From assembly GCA_965246805.1 (NCBI GenBank), contig CBDFFO010000009.1, positions 434,001-498,000 of the forward strand: a stretch of 64,000 bases of DNA. The letters run 5' to 3'. The stretch comes from Schlegelella_A sp965246805. Its GTDB lineage: Bacteria; Pseudomonadota; Gammaproteobacteria; Burkholderiales; Burkholderiaceae_C. Positions within the stretch are counted from its first letter, which is position 1, and the number at the start of each line of letters is the position of its first letter. The notes beneath the pieces were generated by a model. It made no database searches and was not told the DNA's origin. It saw only the letters and a list, made by a program, of their open reading frames with translations. Shown piece after piece: positions 8,499 through 17,957 of the stretch. Both the position numbers and the translations under genes were made by a program.

Positions 8499-9971
8499 AT
8501 GACCTCAGCGACTCTGCAAGCCAGCCAGAAACAACAGCACACCGTCACGCCGCGCTTGCAGCACGCCGTGCGTCTGCTGCAACTCTCGTCGCTCGACTTT
8601 GCGCAGGAAGTGCACCACGCGATGGGCCGAAACCCGTTCCTGGAGTTGGATGATGCGGAGGAAGCAGGCCCGGCCGACGCGAGCGAACGCGTGGTGGTCG
8701 ACAACCTGCACGACCTGCCCGGCCATGCCGATGACAGTTTCGATTCGCCCGAGCGCGATAACTGGCAGCAGTCGTCGACCGGCACGGTGAACAACGGCGC
8801 GAAGTCCGACATCTCCGCACTCGATCTGGTGGCAGCGGCCGTCGGCCTGCGCCAGCACCTGCGCACGCAGGTCAACGTGCTGCGGCTGCCGGCGCGCGAC
8901 CACGCGCTCGCGATGTGCATCGTCGAGTCGCTGGAAGACGACGGCTATCTCCGCACCGGCCTCGACGAGCTCGCCGCGTTCAGCGAGCTGGAACCAGCGG
9001 TCGATGCGGTTGAAATGCAGATCGCGTTGAAGCGCGTTCAGGCGTTCGATCCGAGCGGCGTGGGCGCGCGCGATCTCGCCGAGTGCCTGTCGTTGCAGCT
9101 GCATTCAGTGGCCGATGTCGAGTGCCGCGCGCTGGCCGGTCGCATCATCGAAGGCCACTTGGCGCGTCTGGCGCAACACGATGTGAACGGGCTTGCGAGA
9201 GCGCTCGCGAGCACGCCGGAAAAGATCGAAGTCGCTTGCGAAGCGATCCGCCGTCTCGATCCGCGGCCGGGCACGGCGATCGAATCGCCTTCGGCCCAAT
9301 TCATCACGCCCGATGTCATCGTGCGCAAGGCGCGTGGCAAATGGCTCGCGACGCTGAACCAGGCGGTGGTGCCGCGCGTGAAGCTCAATCAGTCGTACGC
9401 GGCCCTCTTTCAGGAGCATCGCGAATCGACTCACAGCGAGATGGCCGCTCACCTGCAGGAAGCGCGCTGGACCGTGCGCAACGTCGAGCAGCGCTTCTCG
9501 ACCATCCTCGACGTCGCGAACGCCATCCTGAAGCGCCAGCACCATTTCCTCGAGTTCGGACCGATGGCGATGAAGCCGCTCGGCTTGCGCGAGATCGCCA
9601 ACGAGCTTGGTCTGCACGAGTCGACGGTCTCGCGCGTCACCAACAACAAGTACATGGCGACGCCGGTGGGCGTTTTCGAATTGAAGTTCTTCTTCTCGCG
9701 CGAGATGGCGACCTCGAATGGTGGCGCCTGTTCGGCGACGGCGATCCGCGGTGTCATCAAGGGCATGATCGAAAGCGAGAACCCCGTGAGTCCGCTCTCC
9801 GATGCGCAGATCGCCCGGCTGCTTGTGCGGCAGGGCCTGCAAGTCGCGCGGCGAACCGTCACGAAATACCGCCAGTTGCTGAAGCTCGCGCCGGTGGAGA
9901 GGCGACGCCGTCGGGCGACGATGTCCGTGACGGGCATCACGCCGTCACGGTCGATGCTTGCGGCTGCCTAA
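8499..9971 (+). CDS. rpoN: RNA polymerase sigma-54 factor (RpoN)
   Basis: From ATG 8499 the product is 490 residues. Region I is recognisable by LQHAVRLLQLSSLDF and GRNPFLEL. The core-binding and HTH region contains LREIANELGLHESTVSRVTN and FFSREMA. The RpoN box is ARRTVTKYRQ, close to the canonical ARRTVAKYRE. Sigma-54 directs polymerase to -24/-12 promoters and needs AAA+ activators. The reading frame stays open far upstream but homology begins at MTSATLQ. The usual neighbours lptB, hpf and ptsN are absent, so this may be a second rpoN copy. An NtrC-type activator lies 1.7 kb away. Confidence 0.93.
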   Translation: MTSATLQASQKQQHTVTPRLQHAVRLLQLSSLDFAQEVHHAMGRNPFLELDDAEEAGPADASERVVVDNLHDLPGHADDSFDSPERDNWQQSSTGTVNNGAKSDISALDLVAAAVGLRQHLRTQVNVLRLPARDHALAMCIVESLEDDGYLRTGLDELAAFSELEPAVDAVEMQIALKRVQAFDPSGVGARDLAECLSLQLHSVADVECRALAGRIIEGHLARLAQHDVNGLARALASTPEKIEVACEAIRRLDPRPGTAIESPSAQFITPDVIVRKARGKWLATLNQAVVPRVKLNQSYAALFQEHRESTHSEMAAHLQEARWTVRNVEQRFSTILDVANAILKRQHHFLEFGPMAMKPLGLREIANELGLHESTVSRVTNNKYMATPVGVFELKFFFSREMATSNGGACSATAIRGVIKGMIESENPVSPLSDAQIARLLVRQGLQVARRTVTKYRQLLKLAPVERRRRRATMSVTGITPSRSMLAAA

Positions 9972-10075
9972 CCCGGAGCGGTTCGTTGCGCTTAGCGTCA
10001 CGGTCATGGAAGGTGTTCCGATGAATCTGGAGCCACGGCGTTCATGCTGATCGACGGCGTTGTCGGGGCGCCGCG

Positions 10076-11692
10076 GTGACGTCGCCTACGGACATCGATT
10101 CGGGCGCCCGCCGCGCCGCCTCGGCGCTGGAGATCGCTGCAGCTTCGGTGTCGCCGCACGAGCTCGCCGAACTGCGACTCTCGCGTGACCTCGTCGATGC
10201 CGCGCCCGCGCTCACGTGGCACAGCAGGCCCGATGGCAGCGGCGACTGGTTCAGCGCCTCGTGGTTGCGTCACACTGGCCGTACGATGAGCGAATCGCTC
10301 GGCGATGGCTGGCAGCGCGACGTGCACCCGGAAGACATCGAGCGCTGCGTCGGTATCCGGGCAACAAGCGCCGAAGCGCAGAGCCCCTTCACGCTCGATT
10401 ACCGGCTGCATCACCACAGCGGCGGCTATCGCTGGATGCTCGACCAGGCGGTGCCGCGCTTCGATGCGGAGGGCCATCTGAGCGGCTATGTCGGCAGCAG
10501 CGTCGACATCCACGATCGACATGACCTCGAGGAAAAGCTCGCCGATCGCACGCAGGCGCTGCGCCTCGCCGAGCGGCGCCAGGCCACTTTCCTGTCGGTG
10601 CTCTCGCACGAATTGCGCAATCCGCTGGCGCCTATCGCGAACGCCGCGAGCGTGCTGCGCACGATGGAGGCGAGCAACCCGATCCTGTTGCGGCTGCGCG
10701 AAATCCTGGAACGCCAGGTCACGCGGCTCAGTCGTCTGGTCGAAGACCTGATCGAGGTGACGCGCTCGGCGCGGGGCCAGATCTCGCTCGTCAGTGAACG
10801 GGTCGCGATCGACGGCGTGGTGCAGGCCGCGATCTCCCTTTGCCAGGAGAAAATCAACCTGGGCCGGCATTTTGTCGATCTGAAGAGCCCCGCAGCGCGC
10901 CTCTTTGTCAAGGGCGACCCGACCCGGCTCGCCCAGGCGCTCGGCCACATCATCGGCAATGCCGCCAAATTCAGCATCGAGCCAGGACTCATCACGATCG
11001 AGGTGAGTGCGATGGCCGGGACCGTGTACATCGCGGTTCACGACGACGGTCGCGGCATCGGAAGCGAGTTCATGCCGCACGCGTTCGAACTTTTCGCGCA
11101 GGAGGACCAGACGCTCGCGCGCACGCTGGGCGGACTTGGCGTCGGCCTAACCCTCGCCAAACGCATCGGCCAGCTGCACGGTGGCGACGTCGAAGGCCAT
11201 AGCGAAGGGCCCGGGCTCGGCAGCACCTTCGTGATGTCGCTGCCGTTGCTCGACGTGCAAATGGCCGATGCCGAAAACCCGGCGCAGGGGACCGAAGACG
11301 ATCGGGCGCCGCTCGCTGAACGCTACCGCGTGCTGGTCGTCGAAGACATTGCCGACCCGGGTGAGCGCGTCGCTCTGCAAATGGAAATGTGGGGCAACGA
11401 GGTGTTGAGTACGCGGCACCCGACCGAAGCGTTGCGGATGGCTTCGAGTTTCCGGCCGCAGATCGTGCTGTGCGACCTCGGCCTGGCGGGAACCGACGCG
11501 CTCGACCTCGTGGCACCGTTGCGCGCCCGCACCGGCGATCCGGCGGTGCTCTTTGTGGCAGTGACGGGTCACGCCCGCACCGACGACCAGGAACGGGCCC
11601 GGGCGGCCGGGTTCGACGCCTTTCTCGTGAAGCCGTTGCACGCCGACGACGTGGCGCGCCTGATGCGCGCCTACCCACGGGCGGCGGGTTGA
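10076..11692 (+). CDS. Hybrid sensor histidine kinase with PAS and C-terminal receiver
   Basis: The 538-residue product starts at GTG 10076. It has a PAS domain at about 45-145 (WHSRPDGSGDWFSASWL to GYVGSSVDIHD), a HisKA dimerisation domain with LSVLSHELRNPLAPIANAAS (phospho-accepting His near 178), and a HATPase domain with DDGRGIGSEF and LGGLGVGLTLAKRI. The receiver at about 415-535 has Asp near 467 in VLCDLGLAGT. No transmembrane segment is seen, so it is probably cytoplasmic. It converges with the NtrC-type regulator 25 bases away. Pairing of the two is a reasonable guess, but the hybrid layout normally implies a phosphorelay or a diguanylate/other partner elsewhere. Confidence 0.9.
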   Translation: MTSPTDIDSGARRAASALEIAAASVSPHELAELRLSRDLVDAAPALTWHSRPDGSGDWFSASWLRHTGRTMSESLGDGWQRDVHPEDIERCVGIRATSAEAQSPFTLDYRLHHHSGGYRWMLDQAVPRFDAEGHLSGYVGSSVDIHDRHDLEEKLADRTQALRLAERRQATFLSVLSHELRNPLAPIANAASVLRTMEASNPILLRLREILERQVTRLSRLVEDLIEVTRSARGQISLVSERVAIDGVVQAAISLCQEKINLGRHFVDLKSPAARLFVKGDPTRLAQALGHIIGNAAKFSIEPGLITIEVSAMAGTVYIAVHDDGRGIGSEFMPHAFELFAQEDQTLARTLGGLGVGLTLAKRIGQLHGGDVEGHSEGPGLGSTFVMSLPLLDVQMADAENPAQGTEDDRAPLAERYRVLVVEDIADPGERVALQMEMWGNEVLSTRHPTEALRMASSFRPQIVLCDLGLAGTDALDLVAPLRARTGDPAVLFVAVTGHARTDDQERARAAGFDAFLVKPLHADDVARLMRAYPRAAG

Positions 11693-11717
11693 ACCTGCCT
11701 GCAGCCGGTCCCGCGAC

Positions 11718-13097
11718 TCAGCGAATCTCGTCGAGCGCGGCGGCCTCGCCGTCGCTCGCATAGTCCTTCAGACGGTTGTAAAGCGTCTTCATGCTGATGC
11801 CGAGCGTGGCCGCCGTCTTTTCCTTGTGGCGCGCGTGGTGCTCGAACGTGGCGAGCGTGAACTGCCGTTCGACATCGGCCAGCGTGCTGCCGATGCGCAA
11901 CGAAACGATGTCCGGCGAAGGCGCAGGGCCCGGCTCGTCGGCGTCAGGCTGCGGCAGGCATTCGTCGACGATCACCGGATCGATCGACATCACATAGGCG
12001 CGATACACGACGTTGCGAAGTTCCCGCACGTTGCCCTTCCACGGATGCGTGGCGAGCCGGGCCAGCGCTTCTGGGGTGAATGTCTTGACGGGTCCCTCGC
12101 GTTCCGAAATCTGTTCGAGGAAATGGTTCGCGATGGCGGGCACGTCTTCACCGCGGTCCCGCAGCGCCGGCAGATGGATCGGGAACACGTTCAGGCGATA
12201 AAGCAGATCTTCGCGCAGCTTGCCGGCCGCGACCGCGCGCATCGGACTGCGATTCGTGGCCGCGATCAGGCGCACATCGGCCTCCTGCACCTGGGTCGAG
12301 CCCACACGCATGAAGGTTCCGGATTCGAGCACGCGCAGCAGCTTGACCTGAAGGTCGAGCGGCATTTCGGTGATCTCGTCGAGAAAGAGCGTGCCACCCG
12401 CCGTTCGCTCGAAGAAGCCCAGGTGCTGACGATCCGCGCCCGTGAAGCTGCCCTTCTCGTGACCGAAGATTTCGCTTTCGATCAGGTTGGGCGAGATCGC
12501 ACCGCAGTTGACCGCGAAGAACGGCTTACCCTTGCGCCGGCTCAGGTCATGCACGGTGCGTGCCACCACCTCCTTCCCGGTGCCGCTTTCGCCGGTGATG
12601 AACACCGTGACCGCGGTACCGGCGACGCGAATGATCTGCTGGTAGACCTTGCGCATCGCGTCCGACTTGCCCCAGAGCTGGCCGAAGTGGCCCTCGCTTT
12701 CGAGCGTCTCCTGCAGGTCGCTCGCCACCGCATTCAAGGTCGAAGGCTTGGTCACCCGCGACAACACACCCTGCAACTGCTTCAGGCTCATCGGCTTGAC
12801 GAGGTAATCGGCAGCGCCCAGGCGCAGGGCCTGGATCGAGGTGTCCAGGCTCGCGTGGCCGGTGATCAACACCACCTCCGTGTTGGGCAGCGACTTGACG
12901 TCGTTGAAGAGCTCCATGCCGTTGCCGTCGGGCAGTTTGAGGTCGAGCAGCAGGATGTCGGGCTCCTGCAGCGCCATCTGGCGTCGCGCATCGCGCAGCG
13001 ACGCAGCGGTGGCGACCGTGAAGCCTTCGCTGGCGATCAGCATCGCCATGGTCTCGGCGGCATCGGCGTCGTCGTCGACCAGGAGAGCGTGTGGCAT
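11718..13097 (-). CDS. NtrC-family sigma-54-dependent response regulator
   Basis: From ATG 13097 the product is 459 residues. It has a receiver domain with Asp52 in LLLDLKLPDG, then an AAA+ domain with Walker A ITGESGTGKEVVARTVHD and the sigma-54 contact loop EKGSFTGADRQ (GAFTGA variant GSFTGA). LFLDEITEMPLDLQ is Walker B, and a Fis-type HTH closes the protein (EKTAATLGISMKTLYNRLKD). It activates sigma-54 promoters on phosphorylation. It lies 93 bases downstream of the efflux operon on the same strand and faces the hybrid kinase. The frame stays open to 13157, but the added residues are proline-rich and unlike the family. Confidence 0.92.
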   Translation of the reverse strand: MPHALLVDDDADAAETMAMLIASEGFTVATAASLRDARRQMALQEPDILLLDLKLPDGNGMELFNDVKSLPNTEVVLITGHASLDTSIQALRLGAADYLVKPMSLKQLQGVLSRVTKPSTLNAVASDLQETLESEGHFGQLWGKSDAMRKVYQQIIRVAGTAVTVFITGESGTGKEVVARTVHDLSRRKGKPFFAVNCGAISPNLIESEIFGHEKGSFTGADRQHLGFFERTAGGTLFLDEITEMPLDLQVKLLRVLESGTFMRVGSTQVQEADVRLIAATNRSPMRAVAAGKLREDLLYRLNVFPIHLPALRDRGEDVPAIANHFLEQISEREGPVKTFTPEALARLATHPWKGNVRELRNVVYRAYVMSIDPVIVDECLPQPDADEPGPAPSPDIVSLRIGSTLADVERQFTLATFEHHARHKEKTAATLGISMKTLYNRLKDYASDGEAAALDEIR

Positions 13098-13190
13098 CGG
13101 AGTCCGTCGTGGTGGGGGTGGCGGGATGATGCTATCGGGCTTGCCGAAGCGAGCCATCCGCCACGACCCGTTTGGCTTGTCGGACTTGCC

Positions 13191-14648
13191 CTACCAGCCG
13201 CCTCCGAGGGCCCGGTACACGGCGACGAGTGCGGTCGCCTGGCCGGTTTGCGATTGCACATAGGCGTCGCGCGCGGTCAGCGCCTGGCGCTGGGCATCGA
13301 GCACGACGAGGAAGTCGACAGACCCGGCATCGAAGCGCAACCGCGCGAGGCGGGTCGCGTCGTCGGCATTGCGCGTCGCGCTTTCGAGGCGCTCGCTTTG
13401 TTGCGCGTCACGCGTGAACAGCGAGAGCGCCCCTTCGGTCTCTTCCAGCGCGGTCGCAACCGCCTGTTCGTAGTTCGCGAGCGCCTGCTGGGCGCGCGCT
13501 TCGCTCGCCGCGATGCGCGATCGAACGCGGCCGAAATCGAGCAACGGCCACGTCAGACCGGCACCGTAAGAGTACGTCTGCGTGCCGCTCTCGCCGAGCG
13601 ACGCGGCATGCGTGCTGGCCAGACCGATCAGGCCGCTCAGGCTGATGCGGGGGAACAGGTCGGCGGTCGCGACGCCGATGTTGGCGGTGGCGGCTGCGAG
13701 CTGGCGCTCGGCTTGCACGAGATCGGGCCGGCGCCGCAGCAACTGCTCGGGCGTGCCGATCGGCAAGGCGCCCAGATCGGTGACCGGCAGTGCCGGCATC
13801 TGCGCCGGCGACTGCGTGAGCGAGGCAAGCACCGCGCGCGGCTGTTGCGCGGTCAACGTGGCGATGCGGAACGCGGTGCGGTCGATCGCGGCCTGCAGTG
13901 CGGGCAAGGTCGCTTCGGTGCTGCCGAGCAAGCTCTTCGCGCGCGCCACGTCGAGCCGGGTGCCGCGGCCGTAATCGAGCCGCGCCTGCGTCAGGCGCAA
14001 GGTGTCGCGCTGGTTGCGGATCGAATCGTCGGCGACCTGGAAACGTTGCTGCAGTCCGCGCAGCTCGAGATAGTTGCGCGCGACCTCGGCCGAGATCGCC
14101 GTGAGCACCGCATGCACGCCGGCTTCGGACACGTCGACCCCCGCCGACGCGGACTCGCTCGCCCGCCGATTGCGGCCGAAGAAGTCGAGCTCCCAGCTGG
14201 CCGTGAAACCGCCCCGGTAGAGCGTGGCCGTGCGCTGGCCTCGTGTGGTGCCGGGGAACAGGTACTGCGGCTGCAACTGGCGGCCGACGTCGGCGGTGGC
14301 GTCGATCTCCGGCAGCAACGCCGCATCGGCGCCCTGCAGCAACGCGCGCGATTCGCGCAGGCGCGCCTGCGCGATCCGCACGTCGCCGTTGGCGACGATC
14401 GCGCGTTCGATCAACGCCGTGAGCATCGGGTCGCCGAAGCCGCGCCAGAAGGTCGCGATCTCGGCGTTGGGCGCGTGCGCATCGGTCGACATCGAACCCG
14501 GGTTGATGAACGCCGGATCGAGCTCGAGCTGGGGCGCACGGTAATCGGGCCCGACCGCGCAGCCCGCGAGCAATGCGACCGCGAGCACGGTCACCGGTAG
14601 GCCTAGCGGACCACGCCTCAGGCAAGCGATTTCGATGACGTCACGCAT
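13191..14648 (-). CDS. RND efflux outer-membrane lipoprotein (NodT/OprM family)
   Basis: From ATG 14648 the product is about 485 residues. A signal peptide ends in the lipobox LLAGCAVGPDY, typical of NodT/OprM outer-membrane factors. The two TolC-like repeats are visible by RRRPDLVQAERQLAAATANI in the second half and the alpha-hairpin repeats rich in Ala, Arg and Leu. It forms the trimeric outer-membrane channel of the tripartite pump. Its start overlaps the pump stop by 8 bases, so the three genes form one operon in the order adaptor, pump, channel. An ATG at 14654 is an equivalent alternative start. Confidence 0.92.
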   Translation of the reverse strand: MRDVIEIACLRRGPLGLPVTVLAVALLAGCAVGPDYRAPQLELDPAFINPGSMSTDAHAPNAEIATFWRGFGDPMLTALIERAIVANGDVRIAQARLRESRALLQGADAALLPEIDATADVGRQLQPQYLFPGTTRGQRTATLYRGGFTASWELDFFGRNRRASESASAGVDVSEAGVHAVLTAISAEVARNYLELRGLQQRFQVADDSIRNQRDTLRLTQARLDYGRGTRLDVARAKSLLGSTEATLPALQAAIDRTAFRIATLTAQQPRAVLASLTQSPAQMPALPVTDLGALPIGTPEQLLRRRPDLVQAERQLAAATANIGVATADLFPRISLSGLIGLASTHAASLGESGTQTYSYGAGLTWPLLDFGRVRSRIAASEARAQQALANYEQAVATALEETEGALSLFTRDAQQSERLESATRNADDATRLARLRFDAGSVDFLVVLDAQRQALTARDAYVQSQTGQATALVAVYRALGGGW

Positions 14649-17600
14649 GGCCATCCTCCGAACGCGCTTCGCGGTGCGCCGCCGCCGGCACCGGCCCGCC
14701 GCCGCCGCCCGGCTTGTCGGTCGTGGTGCCGTTGACAATGCCGCCGCGCGCGACGCGAGCGGCGCGCCGGCTGCGCAGCAACACGTAGAACACGGGCGTC
14801 AGGAAGATGCCGAACAGCGTCACGCCGAGCATGCCCGAGAACACCGCGATGCCCATCGCGCGCCGCATCTCGCTGCCCGCTCCGCTGCCGAAGATGAGCG
14901 GCAGCACGCCGGCGCAGAACGCGATCGAGGTCATCAGGATCGGCCGCAGCCGCATGCGGCAGGCATGAATGATGGCGTCGAGCAGCTTCTCGCCCTGCTC
15001 CTCCAGCTCCTTCGCGAACTCGACGATCAGGATCGCGTTCTTGCACGCCAGACCGACCAGCACGACGAGCGCCACCTGCGTGAAGATGTTCAGGTCGCCC
15101 GGTTGCCCGAAGGGCGGAAAGTGCGAGATCCAGACGCCGAACAGCGCGGCCAATACGCACATCGGCACGATCATCACGATCGCCATTGGCAGGCTGAAGC
15201 TCTCGTATTGCGCCGAGAGCACCAACACCACCAGCAGCACCGCGATCAGCATCACCGCCGCAAGCACCGGCAGGCGGATGCCGGTGCCCGGAATACCGAG
15301 GTCGCGCGTCAGGCGGTCCTGATAGGCGAGCTCGGTCCATTCGTAACTCATGCCGCGCGGCAACACCTGCTTCAACAGCCCCTCGATCTCGCCTTCCGAC
15401 TGGCCCGACGAGAAGCCAGGTGCCGCCGCGCCGTTGATGTCGGCCGACGGGAACCCGTTGTACCGCGTGACACGGGTCGGACCGAACGTCGGCTCGACCT
15501 TCATCAACGCGCCGAGCGGCACCATCTCGCCCTCGCCATTGCGCGTCTTCAAGGCCGTGATCGACGACGCATCGGCGCGGAACGGCGCGTCGGCCTGCAC
15601 CACCACTTGGTAGGTCTTGCCGAACTTGGTGAAGTCGTTGACGTAGAGCGAGCCGAGGTTGACCTGCATGGTGTCGTAGATGTCGCCGAGCTTGATGCCC
15701 ATCTGCTTGGCACGCGTGCGGTCGACATTGGCATAGAGCTGCGGCACATTGATGTCGTAGCTCGAGAACGGCGTACCGATGCTCGACTTCGGGTTGCCGT
15801 AGATCTGGCCAAGCGTGCCCCACACGGCGCCGTAGAGCGCCTGTTCGCCGAGGCCGTCCTTGTCCTGGACCTGGATCTTGAAGCCGCCGGCGTTGCCGAG
15901 GCCGTCGACCGCGGGCGGCGGCACGACGAACATTCGCGCGCCCTGGATCTGCTGGATCGCGCCGTTGACCTTGCCGAGGATCGCGCCTTTCGACAAGTCG
16001 CCCGACGTGCGCTCCTCGAACGGCTTCAGGCCGAAAAACACGATGCCCTCGTTCGGAGACGCCGAAAAACCCGCGATGGAGAGGCCGGGGAACGCGATCG
16101 AGTTGTCGATGCCCGGCACCTTCAGCGCGATGTCGCTCATGCGGCGGATGACGGCCTCGGTGCGCTCGAGCGACGCGCCCGACGGCAGCTGCGCGATGCC
16201 GATCAGGTACTGCTTGTCTGGCGCCGGAACGAACCCAGACGGGATGCGGGTGAAGAGGAAGGCCGTCAACGCAAGCAATACGCCATAGACGATCATCACC
16301 ACCGTCTTGCGCTGCACGATGCTCGTGATGCGCTTGCTGTAGCCCTCGCTGCGACGCCCGAACCAGCCGTTGAACCAGCGAAAGAACGGGCCGAAGACCT
16401 TGTCCATGCCGCGCGTGAGCCAATCTTTCGGCGCATCGTGCGGGCGCAGCAGCAACGCACTCAACGCGGGCGACAGCGTCAGAGAATTGAATGCCGAGAT
16501 CACCGTGCTGATCGCGATCGTGACGGCGAACTGCTTGTAGAACTGGCCGGTGAGGCCCGGCACGAAGGCGAGCGGCACGAACACCGCGCAGAGCACCATC
16601 GCGATCGCGATGATCGGCCCTGACACTTCCTGCATCGCCTTCACGGTGGCGTCGTGCGGCGAGAGGCCCGCCTCGAGGTTGCGCTCGGCGTTCTCGACCA
16701 CGACGATCGCATCATCGACGACGATGCCGATCGCGAGGACAAGGCCAAACAGCGTGAGCGTGTTGATCGAATAGCCGAGCAGCAGCAGAACCGCGAACGT
16801 GCCGACGATCGAGATCGGCACGGCGAGCAGCGGGATGATCGATGCACGCCAAGTCTGCAGAAAGATGATGACCACGAGCACCACCAGGAGCACGGCTTCG
16901 ATCAGCGTGTGCACCACTTTCTCGATCGACGTCTGCACGAAACGCGTCGGGTCGTAGACGATCGAAAAGTCCATGCCGGGCGGAAAGTCGGCCTTCAGCC
17001 GCGCCATCGTCGTGCGCACGTTGTTCGAGAGCGCGAGCGCGTTTGAGCCGGGCGACTGGAACACCGCCATCGCGGCAGCTTCCTTGTTGTTGAGCAGGCT
17101 GCGCAGCGAGTAGGTGCCGGCCGAGAGCTCGACGCGGCCGATGTCGCGGATGCGGATCAACCCGCCGGTCGACGGCTCGGTGCGCACGATGATGTCGGCG
17201 AACTGGCTTTCGTCGACGAGGCGGCCTTGCGTGTTCACCGCGAGCTGGAATTCGGTGCCGGTCGGCGCCGGCGGCGCGCCGACCGTGCCGGCCGCGACCT
17301 GCGCGTTCTGCTCGCGGATCGCGCCGATGACATCGCCGGTCGTGAGCCTGCGCGCGGCGAGCTTGGTCGGGTCGAGCCAAATCCGCATCGCGTAGTCGCC
17401 CGCGCCGAACAGCAGCACCGAGCCCATGCCGGGAATGCGCAGCAACTCGTCGCGCACGTTGAGCTGGCCGTAGTTGCGCAAATAGAGCGCGTCGCGCGTG
17501 TTGTCGGGGCTTACGAGGTGAACCACCATCGTGAGGTTGGGGCTTGACTTCTCGGTCGTGACGCCGATCTGCCGGACGATGTCGGGCACGCGCGGCAAAG

Positions 17601-17946
17601 CGCGGTTGATGCGGTTCTGCACCGCGGTCTCGGCCACTTCGGCGTTGGTGCCGATCCGGAAGGTCACGGTCAGCGTGAGGCTGCCGTCGGCCGTCGCGCG
17701 CGACTCGTAATACAGCAGGTTCTCGACGCCGTTGATCTGCTCTTCGAGCGGCGCCGCGACGGTTTCGGAGATGACGCGCGGGTTGGCGCCGGGGAACTGC
17801 GCGCGCACGACGATCTGCGGCGGCGCGACCTCGGGGTATTCCGAGATCGGCAGCTGGAAGATCGCGAGCAGGCCGAGCAGGAAGATGAAGATCGAGAGCA
17901 CGCCCGCGAAGCGCGGCCGGTCGATGAAGAAGCGTGAGATGTCCAT
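14641..17946 (-). CDS. RND multidrug efflux pump, HAE1 family (AcrB/MexB-like)
   Basis: The 1101-residue inner-membrane protein begins ISRFFIDRPRFAGVLSIFIF and has HAE1 signatures. These include the double-aspartate proton relay IVVDDAIVVVENAERNLEAG in TM4, ALSALLLRPHD, and a duplicated architecture of two periplasmic porter regions. Length is slightly above AcrB (1049), and the C-terminal tail is Gly/Pro-rich. It exports hydrophobic drugs, dyes or solvents by proton antiport. It follows the adaptor gene after 11 bases. Substrates cannot be read from the sequence. Confidence 0.95.
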   Translation of the reverse strand: MDISRFFIDRPRFAGVLSIFIFLLGLLAIFQLPISEYPEVAPPQIVVRAQFPGANPRVISETVAAPLEEQINGVENLLYYESRATADGSLTLTVTFRIGTNAEVAETAVQNRINRALPRVPDIVRQIGVTTEKSSPNLTMVVHLVSPDNTRDALYLRNYGQLNVRDELLRIPGMGSVLLFGAGDYAMRIWLDPTKLAARRLTTGDVIGAIREQNAQVAAGTVGAPPAPTGTEFQLAVNTQGRLVDESQFADIIVRTEPSTGGLIRIRDIGRVELSAGTYSLRSLLNNKEAAAMAVFQSPGSNALALSNNVRTTMARLKADFPPGMDFSIVYDPTRFVQTSIEKVVHTLIEAVLLVVLVVIIFLQTWRASIIPLLAVPISIVGTFAVLLLLGYSINTLTLFGLVLAIGIVVDDAIVVVENAERNLEAGLSPHDATVKAMQEVSGPIIAIAMVLCAVFVPLAFVPGLTGQFYKQFAVTIAISTVISAFNSLTLSPALSALLLRPHDAPKDWLTRGMDKVFGPFFRWFNGWFGRRSEGYSKRITSIVQRKTVVMIVYGVLLALTAFLFTRIPSGFVPAPDKQYLIGIAQLPSGASLERTEAVIRRMSDIALKVPGIDNSIAFPGLSIAGFSASPNEGIVFFGLKPFEERTSGDLSKGAILGKVNGAIQQIQGARMFVVPPPAVDGLGNAGGFKIQVQDKDGLGEQALYGAVWGTLGQIYGNPKSSIGTPFSSYDINVPQLYANVDRTRAKQMGIKLGDIYDTMQVNLGSLYVNDFTKFGKTYQVVVQADAPFRADASSITALKTRNGEGEMVPLGALMKVEPTFGPTRVTRYNGFPSADINGAAAPGFSSGQSEGEIEGLLKQVLPRGMSYEWTELAYQDRLTRDLGIPGTGIRLPVLAAVMLIAVLLVVLVLSAQYESFSLPMAIVMIVPMCVLAALFGVWISHFPPFGQPGDLNIFTQVALVVLVGLACKNAILIVEFAKELEEQGEKLLDAIIHACRMRLRPILMTSIAFCAGVLPLIFGSGAGSEMRRAMGIAVFSGMLGVTLFGIFLTPVFYVLLRSRRAARVARGGIVNGTTTDKPGGGGGPVPAAAHREARSEDGHA

Positions 17947-17957
17947 CGGGCGCTCGC

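Noticed and set aside
11826..14600. A very long open frame on the plus strand opposite the NtrC-type regulator and channel gene
   Set aside because: Arg/His/Gln-rich composition without domains, antisense to two clear genes. It is a typical GC-rich shadow frame.
14635..16623. Another long plus-strand frame opposite the RND pump
   Set aside because: Highly charged, repetitive composition and no recognisable motif. The pump on the other strand explains the open frame.
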